Part shown: one piece after another, positions 1 to 11,000 of the stretch
Layout: the number at the start of each line of letters is the position of its first letter
How positions within the stretch are numbered: the first letter of the stretch is position 1
NCBI GenBank assembly: GCA_019828545.1
Contig: JACVRA010000077.1
Coordinates: forward strand, 62,001-126,000
Source: Paracamarosporium sp. OC-R06-R3
Taxonomy: Eukaryota; Ascomycota; Dothideomycetes; Pleosporales; Didymosphaeriaceae
Length of the DNA: 64,000 nt
Reading direction: 5' to 3'
Position numbers and translations under genes: made by a program
Notes under the pieces: generated by a model
Database searches by the model: none
What the model was told of the DNA's origin: nothing
The model's input: only the letters and a program-made list of their open reading frames with translations

Positions 1-784
1 CCAACCCGCGATATGATTCTGCATTTGGCGCATCTTCGTTCTCCTCTTGCTCCGTAGGTGGATTAGGTAGCCGTGACTTCATAATTTCAGTGAAGAAGGG
101 TATCCATTCCTGCAGCACTTCGTCGGCGAATCCTTTGATTTCGGCCTTGTGGTCCTCCAAGACCATCTCCAGAATGTCGAAGGTGCCTCGGAATACGCTG
201 CACGCCAACGCTCGCAGCGTGGGTTTTCGCGCATCGTTGACGGCAATATCGTGAACCACCTTGTTGAGCTGTTTCGCGACGCCGAAGAACTGCGTCTCGT
301 TGAAGCTGTCCTCGACGAGTCCATCCAGCACCTTCAGCGCGCCGTGTAGCTGCCCATCAGAGGCATTCGGTATGAGATTGAGCAAAGTTGCGAGGAGGTC
401 CGGCCACTGCTCCGGGAAGTCGCAGCTCGCAATCTTGCTCACGACCAGACTGGATGCCGATTTGAGCTTGCGATCAAGCTGGTCGGTAGTAGCCAATTCC
501 AGCAGAAGCTGTCGCACCTTGGCCTTGACGTCGTCGGGGATGATGAAGGTGCCCTTGAACTCCTCCAGGCTATCGCTCCAGCCGGCAAGCACGACCTGCT
601 TGAGGTACAGCAGGGCGGCCTGCCGTATGTTGATCGGGACGCTGTCATGGCGGGCGATCTCGACGAGGGCAATGGAGAAGTCCTGGTGGGTGTAGAGGCT
701 CTGCAGCTGCTGCTCGGCCTGTTTGCGGGGGCCCTCCTGGGCTGTTTGTGTTGCCGACAGCAGCTGCACTAATTGGTCCTCCAT
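1..784 (-). CDS. KAP114: Importin-9/Kap114-type karyopherin, N-terminal part (cut by window edge)
   Basis: An open frame runs on the minus strand from an ATG at 784 to base 1 with no stop, giving about 261 residues; the rest of the gene lies outside the window. The start MEDQLVQLLSATQTAQ is followed by helical HEAT-like repeats, including an importin-beta N-terminal segment (IRQAALLYLKQVV, about residues 55-67) and DFPEQWPDLL (about residues 130-139), typical of the importin-beta superfamily. The overall pattern best resembles importin-9/Kap114, which carries histones and TBP into the nucleus; assignment to that subfamily is inference from memory, the superfamily is clear. It is divergent from REV7 with 545 bp between the starts. 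No intron is seen in this part. Confidence 0.82.
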   Translation of the reverse strand, partial: MEDQLVQLLSATQTAQEGPRKQAEQQLQSLYTHQDFSIALVEIARHDSVPINIRQAALLYLKQVVLAGWSDSLEEFKGTFIIPDDVKAKVRQLLLELATTDQLDRKLKSASSLVVSKIASCDFPEQWPDLLATLLNLIPNASDGQLHGALKVLDGLVEDSFNETQFFGVAKQLNKVVHDIAVNDARKPTLRALACSVFRGTFDILEMVLEDHKAEIKGFADEVLQEWIPFFTEIMKSRLPNPPTEQEENEDAPNAESYRGL

Positions 785-1329
785 GGTGCGAAGCGCGTGG
801 CAGAGAGGCTAGGGGGCGTGTCTAGCGCTGGCGTTTCCAGGGCAGGAAGGAATGCGTCGGCGAGAAAATAGCTCGACGCGTTTGCTGGATGGTGAGAGAA
901 AGATGCGGAGGTGAGGGGCACTGCCGACGGGCGAGCGCGAAGTGGGGGTGCAAGAAATGTCGCGACGGGTTGAAGATGCGCAATGTCGACGCGCAAGGGC
1001 TCTGGGCGTGACGGGGCGAGCGAGCATATGTGTCCGCGGGTGCGATGCGGCAGGGCACGCTGCCAATCAAGTATTTTGGACGCGTTGTTGAGGGCTGAGA
1101 GCTCCTCCGCCCAACCCTCGCCTCTAGCCCATCGTCACCCCAACAAGCCCGGCAAAGCATGAAGGACCTTCCCTCCACGCACAAGGTAGCCGCCATCCAG
1201 CGTGCCTTCCGCTCGCCGTGCCCGCGTCCTAGCAGGCTTGACCCCGCGGGCTCAGGCTGCGGCGACCCAGCCCGACGCCTTCGTTTGGCCGGCCCCTCTC
1301 CCTGCACCACTCGTTGACCCGTCTTCGCA
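785..1329. other. Divergent intergenic region, karyopherin/REV7
   Basis: This 545-bp stretch separates two divergent start codons and must hold both promoters and 5' leaders. Open frames here overlap on both strands and have no protein-like signature. I see no recognisable regulatory motif. Confidence 0.6.
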
Positions 1330-2202
1330 ATGCCCACAACCTACCACACCACCCTCTCCGCCTTCGCCCATTTCCTCACCGCCTACGTCCACACCCTCCT
1401 CTACCTACGGCACCTCTACCCCCTCCGCTCCTTCCTGCGCACACGCTTCCACAACACGCCCGTCTACCAATCGCGACACCCTGCAGTCTGCCAATGGATC
1501 CACGATGCCGTTGCCGCCGTCTGCGAAGAGCTGCTCAAAGGCACCGTTGCCCGCATAGCCATCGTCGTGTTCCACCCTGGCTGTGAGAAAGAAGGCAGTG
1601 GGAGCGTGAAGATACTGGAGCGATACATGCTGGATGTTGGGGGGTTCCCAGTGGTGACGCGGGAGGAGCACTTCATGGTTATCGAATGGGAGAAGAGCGA
1701 AGTTGAGAAGGCCGAGGCGGAACGAAAAGCCGCCGAGGAAGCCACCGAGGCAGCAGCAGAGGAAGAAGAAGTTGCAAATAACGCAGAGGGGACCAAGCCA
1801 GTCGACTCAGAAGTCGATGTCAACCTGTCTGAGCAATTCCGTGCTGCCTTCATCACTCTCACCACACGCGCCTCTCAGCTCGAGCCGCTGCCGCCGGACT
1901 GCTCGTTCAACATTAGCATGGAGCTGAAGGACGAGGCCGATGTGGATCCGCCTATAGAACACCCGCAGAAGTGGATTCCGAGCCAGCCTAGCCTGCAGAA
2001 GACAGGAAGGAAGGGTGCTGTGCTGCGTGAGCATGAGATGCACGGCAGACCAGAAGGTGAAGACCTGGGTGGAGCCAAAGTGACACCGATCAGGACCGTC
2101 GAGGCTGGGGTCTTCCGGTTTGAGACCTGGATTGAGGAAGGGAAGGCAAAGTTCGAGACGAAATGGCCGAAGAAGGCCAGCCACAAAGGCTCAGCAGGGT
2201 GA
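1330..2202 (+). CDS. REV7: HORMA-domain protein REV7 (MAD2L2), DNA polymerase zeta subunit
   Basis: A single exon encodes 290 aa. Residues about 8-110 match the HORMA fold of REV7/MAD2L2: a helix ending in YLRHLYPLRSF, then NTPVYQSRHPAVCQWIHD, a helix with CEELLKGTV and the strand ARIAIVVFHPG. REV7 bridges REV3 and REV1 in translesion synthesis, and in animals also acts in shieldin. Residues about 115-165 are an acidic/alanine-rich insert, longer than in the human protein (211 aa); the C-terminal part from LSEQFRAAFITL supplies the HORMA safety-belt region. The ATG at 1330 was chosen because the HORMA helix starts directly after it. The long intrinsic linker is common in filamentous fungi. 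Confidence 0.85.
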   Translation: MPTTYHTTLSAFAHFLTAYVHTLLYLRHLYPLRSFLRTRFHNTPVYQSRHPAVCQWIHDAVAAVCEELLKGTVARIAIVVFHPGCEKEGSGSVKILERYMLDVGGFPVVTREEHFMVIEWEKSEVEKAEAERKAAEEATEAAAEEEEVANNAEGTKPVDSEVDVNLSEQFRAAFITLTTRASQLEPLPPDCSFNISMELKDEADVDPPIEHPQKWIPSQPSLQKTGRKGAVLREHEMHGRPEGEDLGGAKVTPIRTVEAGVFRFETWIEEGKAKFETKWPKKASHKGSAG

Positions 2203-2671
2203 AGGGACATAAGTGAGAGAAAACAATGATTAAATTTACAACAAACGGGGCTACAAATCCAATCACCTCGGCACAAAACAAGCACTGGCTTCACTGTCGC
2301 GCATTGACTGATGCGGCATGATCTACTTCTTCAATATTTGAACGTACACAACAGTTGCCGTTCCAGGGGCTATCTGTGCTGGGATAACACAGACATATTT
2401 CATGCCTTTATGTGTGTGTGGCACCAATACGCCTAGTAGACCTTCACTCAGCCCAGTTCCTTAAAACAGCCCCAGCTACAATCATGACATTGGGGTCGAG
2501 CCGTCAGTCGAATACATATACATGGAATCTATGTATTCCCTATACCACTCCGGTTATCGAAACCACCACACTCGCGATCGTCGTACTGAAATGCTAAAAG
2601 ACATCTCTGCCTTTGATCCTAGACTCTAAGAAAAAGCCTTAAGAGATAAGGTAAACACGCCCCCTTGAGGT
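2203..2671. other. Convergent 3' region, REV7/RBR ligase
   Basis: These 469 bp lie between the REV7 stop and the likely stop of the convergent RBR ligase gene. It is probably 3' untranslated sequence and terminators. No gene is supported. Confidence 0.5.
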
Positions 2672-5439
2672 TTAGTGCGGTAAATTTCCGTGCCCTCCAG
2701 GTCCTGGCCAATAAAACAATCCCTGAGCATTTTGGAGGTTTGCATTTAGAGCACGCATTTGACGCTCTCTCTCTGTCGCCTGATTTGCCTGTTCGAAAGG
2801 CGCCTGTTGAAAAGGCGCCTGCTGATAAGCTGGAGCAATGCGCGGAGGATGAAGCGCATCATTGAAAATCCCGGCTGGGTGGTGAAAGTATCTATTGACT
2901 CTGATTAGGAGGCTTCTATTGCAAAAACTTGAATTTTTGATTGCGTAAGGAGGACCCGGATGCCTTGCTGCCAAAGAGGCTCTGGTATACAGTTTGCTTG
3001 TTGAGCGGGGAGAGAAAATGAAATTGCGGATGCTGGAAAATCAAGGGCTAATGAGGGACTATCTGCTGATGCGAAAAAAACGCAAAGGAATCAAATAGGG
3101 ACACTGTTGGTACGTACTGTGCATGTGCTGGCACTGGCGCTGGCACTGGCGCTGGCGCTGGAACTGGCGCTGGCACCCAAGCAGGCACGTTGTGCTGATT
3201 GAATGGAGGTGCTCCTTGTCCAAGTATACCTCCAGCCATGTGAAATGGATAGCCTTGGTGGGTTGCTTGCGCTTGAACAAGCCGTTGTTGTTCAGCCTGC
3301 TTAACGTGTTCTGAGACTTTTATCGTAAGATCAGCCTAGAAAGGTCAGCAATGGTCAACAAGTCCCGTCATCCCTATAGAGGGCGATCTACATCTGACAG
3401 CTCTGGATTTTCTGCTTTGACTTTAGCCATGGCTTCGTCGGCAGCCTTTTTGACTTCTTGATCATGGCGTTCCTCAATGTTATCATGTAACGGACAACCG
3501 GCTGGTCTCGCATCGTTCCTGAAGTGGTTATAGTCGGTGATGTTTTTGGAACAAACATAACTAAGTGACAATTAGCTTAACCTTATAAGACTTTTGAGAA
3601 ACAGATTTACCATTGTCGATTGCCACAACGCGAGCAAGTCATCTTGTTGCAACCGTATTCTTTGATGAAAGGATGCTTGCATTGATTGCAATTTCGTATC
3701 AGAGCTGCCGTCATGGCCTCTTCTACGACGTGCCTGACTGTGAGCGTTTCGTCTCTTTTGACTTCCTCGCAACTCAAGGGAATATGCGTCTCTCTCTGGC
3801 AAAGACGACAGCTTGTCTTTCGACACTTCGGATTCAAGCAGCGGAACTCCTTATCTTCATCGACAGGAGGACACTCTTGTTTGAAGTCACAAAATGGACA
3901 TTCGTCGAGATCCAGCCCAGCTATTTCCAAATCTTGCATCTGCTGCATGTGTTCGAGCCGATCAAAAGTAGTGACGGCAAGGCAGTCTTGAATCTGTTTG
4001 CGAACGAAACCTCCCCCGCAAGTCGAATCTGCAAAGCAGATAGGCCGACACCGTGAGCTACCCATTTCGTTCTCGACGTAACTTTTCACGCATTGCCGGC
4101 AGAACAAGTGCATGATGTTTCCGTCGCAGCCGATCATACGATTGAGAGGAAAACTGTCGAAACAGCATTGGCATTCACTCAGTTCTCCAGCCAGAAGAGC
4201 GTCTCTACGGTTGTCCTCTTCTTTCCGTAACTCCGCTGTAGCCTCCTCGCGTTTCTTCTTTGCGGTGTGGAGTTCCTTTGGTACTTGGCTTCCTCGTCTG
4301 ATCATTGTTGTTTCAGTATCTCGTTTGAGGCGAGCTTTATTGATCTTGGTAAAGGGTGTGAGGTGGGAATAGTTGCTCAGCTGTTCCTCAATGATGCCGT
4401 AAGCTTTGAAAAGTGTCTTCTGTTCCTTCAATACACGCTCGATGTGTCTTACAGGGACACGCACAAACTCGTCTTTGAGTAAGTCAACCCTAGAAGAGTT
4501 AGCAGAACTACTTGCGTTGCAGTGTCAAAGGGTAGCGTTATTCGAATAGAAAGCATGTACGATCCGTAGCGCATTTAAGGTTGGCAAGTTCGTGAGAAGA
4601 ATTGTAGTGTCGATTTCTTAGTCGGACAACGGTGTGTCAAGCGATGATTATGGATTAGATGAACCTTGCTATTCATTCATGCACTACACGAACGTCCACT
4701 CGCTGTGATTTGTAGCTGCCAGCCGTGTTTGGCTGGAATTGGGAATAATAAATTCACAACAGCACATTCGCGCCGTTGAAGTGAAATGTAAATACGAAAG
4801 AATGGAGGGAACTTACGCATCATTCATATACTCTTCAGATTGGTTTTCCCCATCGTATTCCTCAAAATCACTGAGGCTGCGCTCACGTTTTCTTTTGCGA
4901 TTGACTTGTTCGTGTTCCTTAGGATATGTTCCGCTGTCTAGAAGCTGAATGATGATTTGTTGGCAATCGTCTAGAGTTCGCGTGTCGTCTTGTGTTTGAT
5001 TTGCAATCAGCTCGAGCACGTGGTTGACGGAGATGTCTGGAAAAACTTCTATTACCATCTGCAAACAAGCAGCGGCAGTGACTAGTCCTCCATTCGAAAG
5101 GTCAACATTGGTAGCCATGGGAACATCCGACATGGGGTTGATGGACTCGGAGTTGGCTGCGGGTGCAGGATTGTGCGTAGAAAGGTTGGGTTCGGGACGC
5201 GTCAGATCGAATATATTTGGTTCCAAGTTTTGCTCGAAGTGAAAACCAGGAGGGTGATTAGCTGAATCGCCGTAGCCATCATGGTCAGGCTCTCTGGCCT
5301 GAATGTCAGGTTGATTTGGCTGACCAGCTGAAAGATCTCTATTGGTGCCGCCATAACCAAAGTCATGACAATCAAAGAACTTGTCCTCGTCGTCGGAGAC
5401 CAGGTCGATGGTCTCAGGCAGTTGCTGATGCTGGTCCAT
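2672..5439 (-). CDS. RING-IBR-RING (RBR) E3 ubiquitin ligase, RNF216/TRIAD3-like
   Basis: Phase-consistent exons on the minus strand: 5439-4817, 4489-3611, 3560-3392, 3335-3118, and a last exon starting at either 2891 or 3032 and ending at the stop at 2672-2674 (about 702 or 749 aa). The N-terminal half is acidic, then has a CUE-like helix (VIEVFPDISVNHVLELIANQ). RING1 starts at CQCCFDSFPLNRMIGCDG (about residue 313), the IBR follows DLDECPFCDF, and RING2 has CNQCKHPFIKEYGCNKMTCS, where the last Cys matches the catalytic ubiquitin acceptor of RNF216. RING2 is split by the 50-nt intron 3561-3610, joining NRQ to CYVCSKN. The tail has a Pro-Ala-Val repeat (3120-3180). Such ligases build ubiquitin chains through a thioester intermediate. 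The first intron, 4490-4816, is unusually long (327 nt) and could hide a small exon. The C-terminal exon boundary is the weak part of the model. Confidence 0.78.
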
Positions 5440-6437
5440 GTGCTAGTTTGTACAATTCGTTTGTGGAAACTATAGCCTATACGGCAAGATGCAACTGCAA
5501 GCGTGTCGTTCTTGTTTGTCTCTGTTTTGAAAGGTCCGAAGTCGAGCAGGAGCTTCAACGGTGGAGCAGCGGCATAATCTATGTCCAGGCGGGAAAACAA
5601 CAGCAGAAAGAAAGAGAGAGGGAGTAAAGGAGCAGCGGTGGCTGCAGCGTGAGTGATAGTCGGGCAGTCACAGGCGAAGGCAGTCAGGCATGGAGATGCG
5701 AGACAGGAGCGCGTGTTTGGTTGGGCGCCACGGCACGATTTGGCTGCACAGCACCGTGTGTAGGTCGAGGTGAAGGAAGCGAGCTGTCGTCAACATTGGG
5801 CGCGGCGCGAGATGCCGTGTGCAGGCACAGGCAGTCGCAAGGCATGGTAGCTGCATCACAACACCTGAACATGACCATGTCGCAACCATCCAAGGCAAGA
5901 CGAAGTCATGATGCGGACCACAATCCATCACTACATTCAGGATGCGGCTATACCAATCGCGGGCTAATTCATTGGCGGGCCGCCGCACAGATGGCAGGCA
6001 TTGATGATGAAAGACGAGGAACGCCGAGCCGCGGCTGCTGGAGGGCACAACAAGCCTATTCACGGCCATCAGCTCGACTCCTGGGCTCCGCGTCCCCTCT
6101 TTATGTAATAGCCTGCGAACCATCTGCGAACCAGCTTTCACGATGCCGCGCATGACCATCCGCCGTAGTGAGACGCGGCGGTTTCCCGCGGCCTTCGTCC
6201 CAACTTGGTCTAGACGGGCGCCCTGCCTACGGTCTTTTGTTAGTACTTAAAAGAAAACTGGGGACTGATACAGGTCTACTCGTTCCACAAAGCTGGGGAA
6301 TTGGTCTGTGTCAACGAAGCTTGCATTCACGGTTCGCAACCGTTTTCCACGCCAAACAAACCAGAACGCGACCCACGAAGAGCTAAAGAGGCTATTTCGA
6401 CAACTATCGCCGCAGCATAAACACAGACAACAGCACA
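5440..6437. other. Divergent intergenic region, RBR ligase/LYC1-like gene
   Basis: About 1 kb between two divergent starts. Overlapping frames on both strands (for example 5649-6155 and 5668-6159) are mirror shadows with no domain signal. It is best read as two promoters and leaders. Confidence 0.5.
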
Positions 6438-7718
6438 ATGGGCTCCCATGTCGAACTGCCTCACGGCTCCTCGCCCAACCTTGCCCTCGTTCATCCAACT
6501 CAGGAAGAGAAGCTCATTCAGTTCAATCTCAACGGTGCAGAATGGCGTGGTGCCCTTTCCCAGGAAGCCTACCTTCGCCGAGAAGACCGTCTTTCACAGC
6601 AGGACCAAACAAAAGACGGAGGCATCTCGTACTGGATCTTGATTGACAAAACCGCAAAGGGCAACCCTCTTGACCCTACGTCATCGGCAAGGCTGCCGCT
6701 GGCAAGCTGCGAAACCTATCGTAAGAAAGCGCTTGTTTGGCAACATGGCGAGCTGAAGGAGACGATATGCCATGGCATTGGGAGTGTCTTCTGCGCGCCG
6801 CACTTGCGAGGGAGGAAGTATGCTCAGCGGATGATGCAGGAGCTCGGCGAGGCGTTGAAGACCTATCAAACGGATGAGCAAATAGACTGCATGTTCTCAG
6901 TGCTCTTCTCTGATATCGGAAAGGTGAGTATAGCTCCAACACTCTGGTGCTGTAGGGACGTCGGCTTACACTGGCTGGTGCAGAAATTTTACTCTGATTT
7001 TGGCTGGGAGGCTTTCCGGTCGTCACATGTATCTCTACCAGCAGGGACGTCCAAGGTGACAAATCCCGAGAGTTTGCCTACAGCACGGCCACTCTACGAA
7101 GAAGACCTGGCAGAGCTGTGCAGAATCGACGAGGAGCTTATCTGTAAAAGCCTAGAGTCCCGACCAAAAGAGAATACCGCCGTAGCACTTGTTCCAAACG
7201 TTGCAAACATCAAGTGGCACCATGCACGCGAAGACTTCGTCGGCGTCGAACTGCACGAAAAGGCCCCCAAGGTGAAGGGTGCCATCGTAGGTACTGAGAA
7301 AGGCAAGCGTGTGTGGTGTTACTGGACACGCATGTGGTATAATCCAGATCCCTCGCAGGCCAAGGGCAACACACTGCACATTCTGAGGTTGGTGGTCGAA
7401 GATGAAGGTCATTCGAGCTGGGAAGGAAGGGGGACGCGCCACGTCGATGAAACATCGAACGACCACTCTCACGATGCAGCGATCGCGGCGCTTTTCTTCA
7501 TGGCACAGCAGCAGGCAGAGGAATGGAAGATGGAGCATGTTGAGGCATGGAACCCGTCTTCTGCGACCTTGACCGCGGCTCAAAAACTGCACCCAGGTGC
7601 GAAGCTGGTAGACAGGGATACAGAGAGTATAGCGAGCTTGAAGTGGTATCCACAGCATGACGGCCCTGTAGCTGAGTCCATTGACTGGATCGGAAACGAG
7701 AAGTACGGATGGTGTTGA
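6438..7718 (+). CDS. LYC1-like GNAT N-acetyltransferase
   Basis: Two exons, 6438-6923 and 6984-7718, give 406 aa. The 60-nt intron (GTGAGT...GTGCAG) is a multiple of three with no stop, so the unspliced frame also reads through; splicing joins SDIGK to KFYSDFGWEAF, the usual GNAT core order. The segment GSVFCAPHLRGRKYAQRMM is the acetyl-CoA binding motif A, with the Arg/Gly-x-Gly-like loop. The layout resembles fungal LYC1, described in Yarrowia as lysine N6-acetyltransferase that starts lysine catabolism. Substrate here is inferred from the family only. Retention of the in-frame intron would insert 20 residues just before the acetyl-CoA strand pair. Confidence 0.72.
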   Translation: MGSHVELPHGSSPNLALVHPTQEEKLIQFNLNGAEWRGALSQEAYLRREDRLSQQDQTKDGGISYWILIDKTAKGNPLDPTSSARLPLASCETYRKKALVWQHGELKETICHGIGSVFCAPHLRGRKYAQRMMQELGEALKTYQTDEQIDCMFSVLFSDIGKVSIAPTLWCCRDVGLHWLVQKFYSDFGWEAFRSSHVSLPAGTSKVTNPESLPTARPLYEEDLAELCRIDEELICKSLESRPKENTAVALVPNVANIKWHHAREDFVGVELHEKAPKVKGAIVGTEKGKRVWCYWTRMWYNPDPSQAKGNTLHILRLVVEDEGHSSWEGRGTRHVDETSNDHSHDAAIAALFFMAQQQAEEWKMEHVEAWNPSSATLTAAQKLHPGAKLVDRDTESIASLKWYPQHDGPVAESIDWIGNEKYGWC

Positions 7719-8771
7719 GCGATACAGGCTGAGAGAATATATACGTAAAATGCAGAATATCTATGTCAATCATGCGGCTACCGCAATAAAGAGCGTGAAC
7801 GAAGTCGATACCCTGACGGTCACGTCAAGGCGAAGATTGAACAGGTTGCCAGAATCGAGCAGGGAAACATCTGGGGTTGATAGCACTACGCACGTTATCA
7901 AGCTTGAAATTGACCCCTCAACATCATCACGTCAACTTTTTTCAACACGCTCATACACCCATATTCTCTCATCCTCGAAAGTCCGGCGACGCCAGAACAG
8001 TCAATGAAAAGAAGAAAAACCTGTCAGATTGCACTCAACGTCCTGCCGTCCAGACCGGCCGAAGCCCGACATCCAGTTGGCTGAAGATCATCGCCACGCA
8101 CGCCGAAGCACACGTAATAAGGCCTCACTCCGGGACATCGAGGCTGATACTCATCAGCCAGGGTTGCGATTCTGTGGCTTCTGTGAGAAGCTCAGAAGAG
8201 GACGTTTACTATAGAAATGATTCTATGAAGTAAAGTCGACATGATGAAAGAAAGAGAGCCCGAGGGCGGCGGGCTCTTTATACTGCGTGGATTGCCGCAC
8301 GGGGCGTCTCGCTTAGCCCATCATGTGACTTGGCGCGGAAATTTTGCAATGCGGCGGTCCGTGGCCCTGCCGAGGGTGGCCGATTTCGCCGGCGAGCGAC
8401 GCAGGAACGCTGGCGGGGCAGGCAGATGCAGCCGCGGGGCAGTCACCGTTCAAAAGCCGCACCGAGATGTAGGATGCGATTTTGAGATGAGGGTATTCGA
8501 TAATGTGTCGTAGAAGCGGTCCCGAGGCAGAGGTTTAGTTTTTTAAGCTTGGCTCGTTGCGTACAAGCTCGTAGAAGCACCCGGGGAAGAGTTGCTCATT
8601 GCTGAGACTACCAATAAATTTTTGGATTTCTGCTGCGATAGCGGTCCGACTTTAATGCCCCACGGGGTCTATACATTGTAAACCACAACACGCATCACAC
8701 TATTGGTGATACTAAGACTCTCCCTTCCCGTCGCACTGCAATTGATTTCTCGACTCGAAGGACCCGCCGCA
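7719..8771. other. Intergenic region upstream of threonine synthase
   Basis: 1,053 bp containing the 3' region of the LYC1-like gene and the promoter of threonine synthase. No TGASTCA amino-acid-control element was found on inspection. No gene is supported. Confidence 0.5.
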
Positions 8772-10530
8772 ATGCCCACACACACCGCCTCCCAGCGCTA
8801 CCTGAGCACCCGAGGGGGGTCCTACGACGTGAGCCACGCCTAGGTCCAAAGCTCCACGTACGAACCCACTGACCTGCCCTGCCAGTTCTCCTTTGAGGAA
8901 GTCGTGCTCAAGGGCCTCGCCTCCGACGGCGGCCTGTTCATCCCAGAAGAGATCCCCGTCCTCCCCAGCGACTGGGCGACCAAATGGCATAACCTTTCCT
9001 TCGAAGACCTCGCACACGAGATATTCTCCCTATACATCTCCCCGTCCGAGATCCCCTCCGCCGACTTGAAAGACATCATCCACCGCAGCTACGCTACTTT
9101 CCGCACCAAAGATGTCACCCCGACCGTGACTCTCGACAAGGAGCGGAACGTACATCTGCTAGAACTTTTCCATGGCCCTACATTCGCCTTCAAGGACGTT
9201 GCGCTGCAGTTCCTCGGCAACCTGTTTGAGTACTTCCTCGTCCGCAGGAATGAGGGCAAGAGCGGGCGCGATAGGGAACACCTTACCGTCGTCGGTGCAA
9301 CCAGCGGTGATACTGGATCTGCAGCCATCTATGGCCTGAGGGGAAAGAAGGATGTCTCGGTCTTCATTATGCACCCTCATGGCAAGGTTAGCGCGATTCA
9401 GGAAGCACAAATGACGACCGTCCTGGATGCCAACGTGCACAACCTGGCCGTGGACGGCACATTCGACGACTGCCAGGTAAGCCGCCCGTGGAATTCAAGC
9501 ACATGTACACGGAAAGCATCTAACATTGCACTAGGACTTTGTCAAAGCCCTCTTCGCCGACCCAGAAATCAACCAGACGCACAAGCTCGCCGCCGTAAAC
9601 TCCATCAACTGGGCGCGCATCCTCGCCCAAATCACCTACTACTTCTACTCGTACTTCAACCTCATCCGGCAACAGTCGTTCCTCCCCGCCTCCAAGGTGC
9701 GCTTCGTCGTGCCGACGGGTAACTTCGGCGATATCCTTGCCGGCTACTTTGCGAAGCGTATGGGTCTGCCCGCTGAAAAGCTGGTCATTGCCACCAATGA
9801 GAACGACATCCTGCACCGATTCTGGGAATCCGGCAAGTACGAGAAGCACCCTGTGTACGGCAAGGAGGCCGAAGGCGGCCTAGTGGAGGACGGCGTCAAG
9901 GCACACGAGGGCGGCGTAAAGGAGACGCTGAGTCCCGCCATGGACATTCTTGTTTCCTCCAACTTTGAGCGCCTGCTCTGGTTCCTAGCATACGAGGTGT
10001 ACAGCACGTCTGCAGACGCGGTGTCCCAGCGCCGCGCGCAAGCCGGCGACCACGTAAGGAACTGGCTCAACGACCTCAAGTCCAAGGGCGGGTTTGGCGT
10101 AGACAAGCAGATCTTGAGCGCCGCACAGGAGGACTTCGCATCGTACCGTGTCAGCGACGAGGAGACGCTCGCGACCATCAAGCAGACCTTTTCCGCGCCC
10201 GGATCCAAGGGCTACGTCCTCGACCCACACTCTGCCATCGGCATTGCGGCTGCGCTGCGCTCAGTAGAGGTTTCGGGCCCGCCATCAACCCACCACATAT
10301 CGCTTGCGACCGCACATCCGGCCAAGTTCAGCAACGCGGTCGAACAGGCGCTGCCTGACGACAAGGCGTACTTCGCGGAGAAGGTGCTGCCGGCAGAGTT
10401 CAAGGGACTAGAAGACAAACCGAGAAGAGTAAGCCACGTGAAGAAATCCGAGGGCTGGGAGGGCGTGAGAAAGGTGGTCATTGCAGAGGTAGAAGCAGAG
10501 CTGCAAGCTGCTGACAAGGCCGGGTGGTAA
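8772..10530 (+). CDS. THR4: Threonine synthase
   Basis: Three exons: 8772-8828, 8886-9476 and 9535-10530; introns of 57 and 58 nt with GT...AG ends; 547 aa. The first exon encodes SQRYLSTRGGSYD, the classic threonine-synthase N-terminus, and continues with FSFEEVVLKGLASDGGLF. The PLP lysine lies in HGPTFAFKDVALQF and the phosphate-binding loop is seen in GATSGDTGSAAIYG. The C-terminal part (RFVVPTGNFGDILAGYFAKR) binds the cofactor ring. The enzyme converts O-phosphohomoserine to threonine in the cytosol. Length is near the yeast enzyme (514 aa). The ATG at 8772 was chosen because only it gives the conserved N-terminus after splicing. Confidence 0.95.
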
Positions 10531-10641
10531 GTAGGTAGGTAAATAGTAAACGGGCAGACGTATTGCAAACTAGATGACTAGTTCATGCTTTGGCTTGGTT
10601 AGGCTTGCAAATAAGGGAATATAGATTTTCTTTTTGGTTAT

Positions 10642-10676
10642 TTACTCACGCATGCGATGTGTACATGCGTGAGTAA
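10642..10676. repeat. Perfect 13-bp inverted repeat (hairpin) downstream of THR4
   Basis: The arms TTACTCACGCATG (10642-10654) and CATGCGTGAGTAA (10664-10676) are exact reverse complements around a 9-nt loop. It lies 112 bp after the THR4 stop, so it may be in the 3' UTR or at the transcript end. Confidence 0.8.
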
Positions 10677-10886
10677 TTACATTAGCTGTATTTGGTGCTG
10701 TATCAGTTGATCAGTATACACCATCAGCCCCACGGTGTCAATGTATAGCGACTCGCTCCCGAAATATCAATAGAAATTGTTTGGTATTATGATTGGCATT
10801 GCATGTCACTTTTGTATCTATGCGTGTGCACAGCTGCTCCGATGCGTCCTTCTAATAGCAACCGCTTATCCTGTTCACATCTATGC

Positions 10887-10911
10887 GATCATCATCATCG
10901 TCGTCGTCGTC
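10887..10911. repeat. Trinucleotide microsatellite (ATC)n(GTC)n
   Basis: Short run of ATC then GTC triplets in the intergenic DNA between THR4 and the CHORD gene. Confidence 0.7.
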
Positions 10912-11000
10912 ATATATGCATAACCCTGCTCTAAACCGAGAACATCCAGAAGGAACCCCCATTTAGGTACCCTCCCTTGAGGCGCGTCAAGCTCGGGGTC

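Larger units (their letters stand above)
10531..11000. other. Convergent 3' region, THR4/CHORD gene
   Basis: 470 bp between two convergent stops. It holds a perfect hairpin (10642-10676) and a short trinucleotide microsatellite (10887-10911). No gene is supported. Confidence 0.5.

Noticed and set aside
8241..8513. 90-codon frame upstream of threonine synthase
   Set aside because: No family signal and located in the promoter region.
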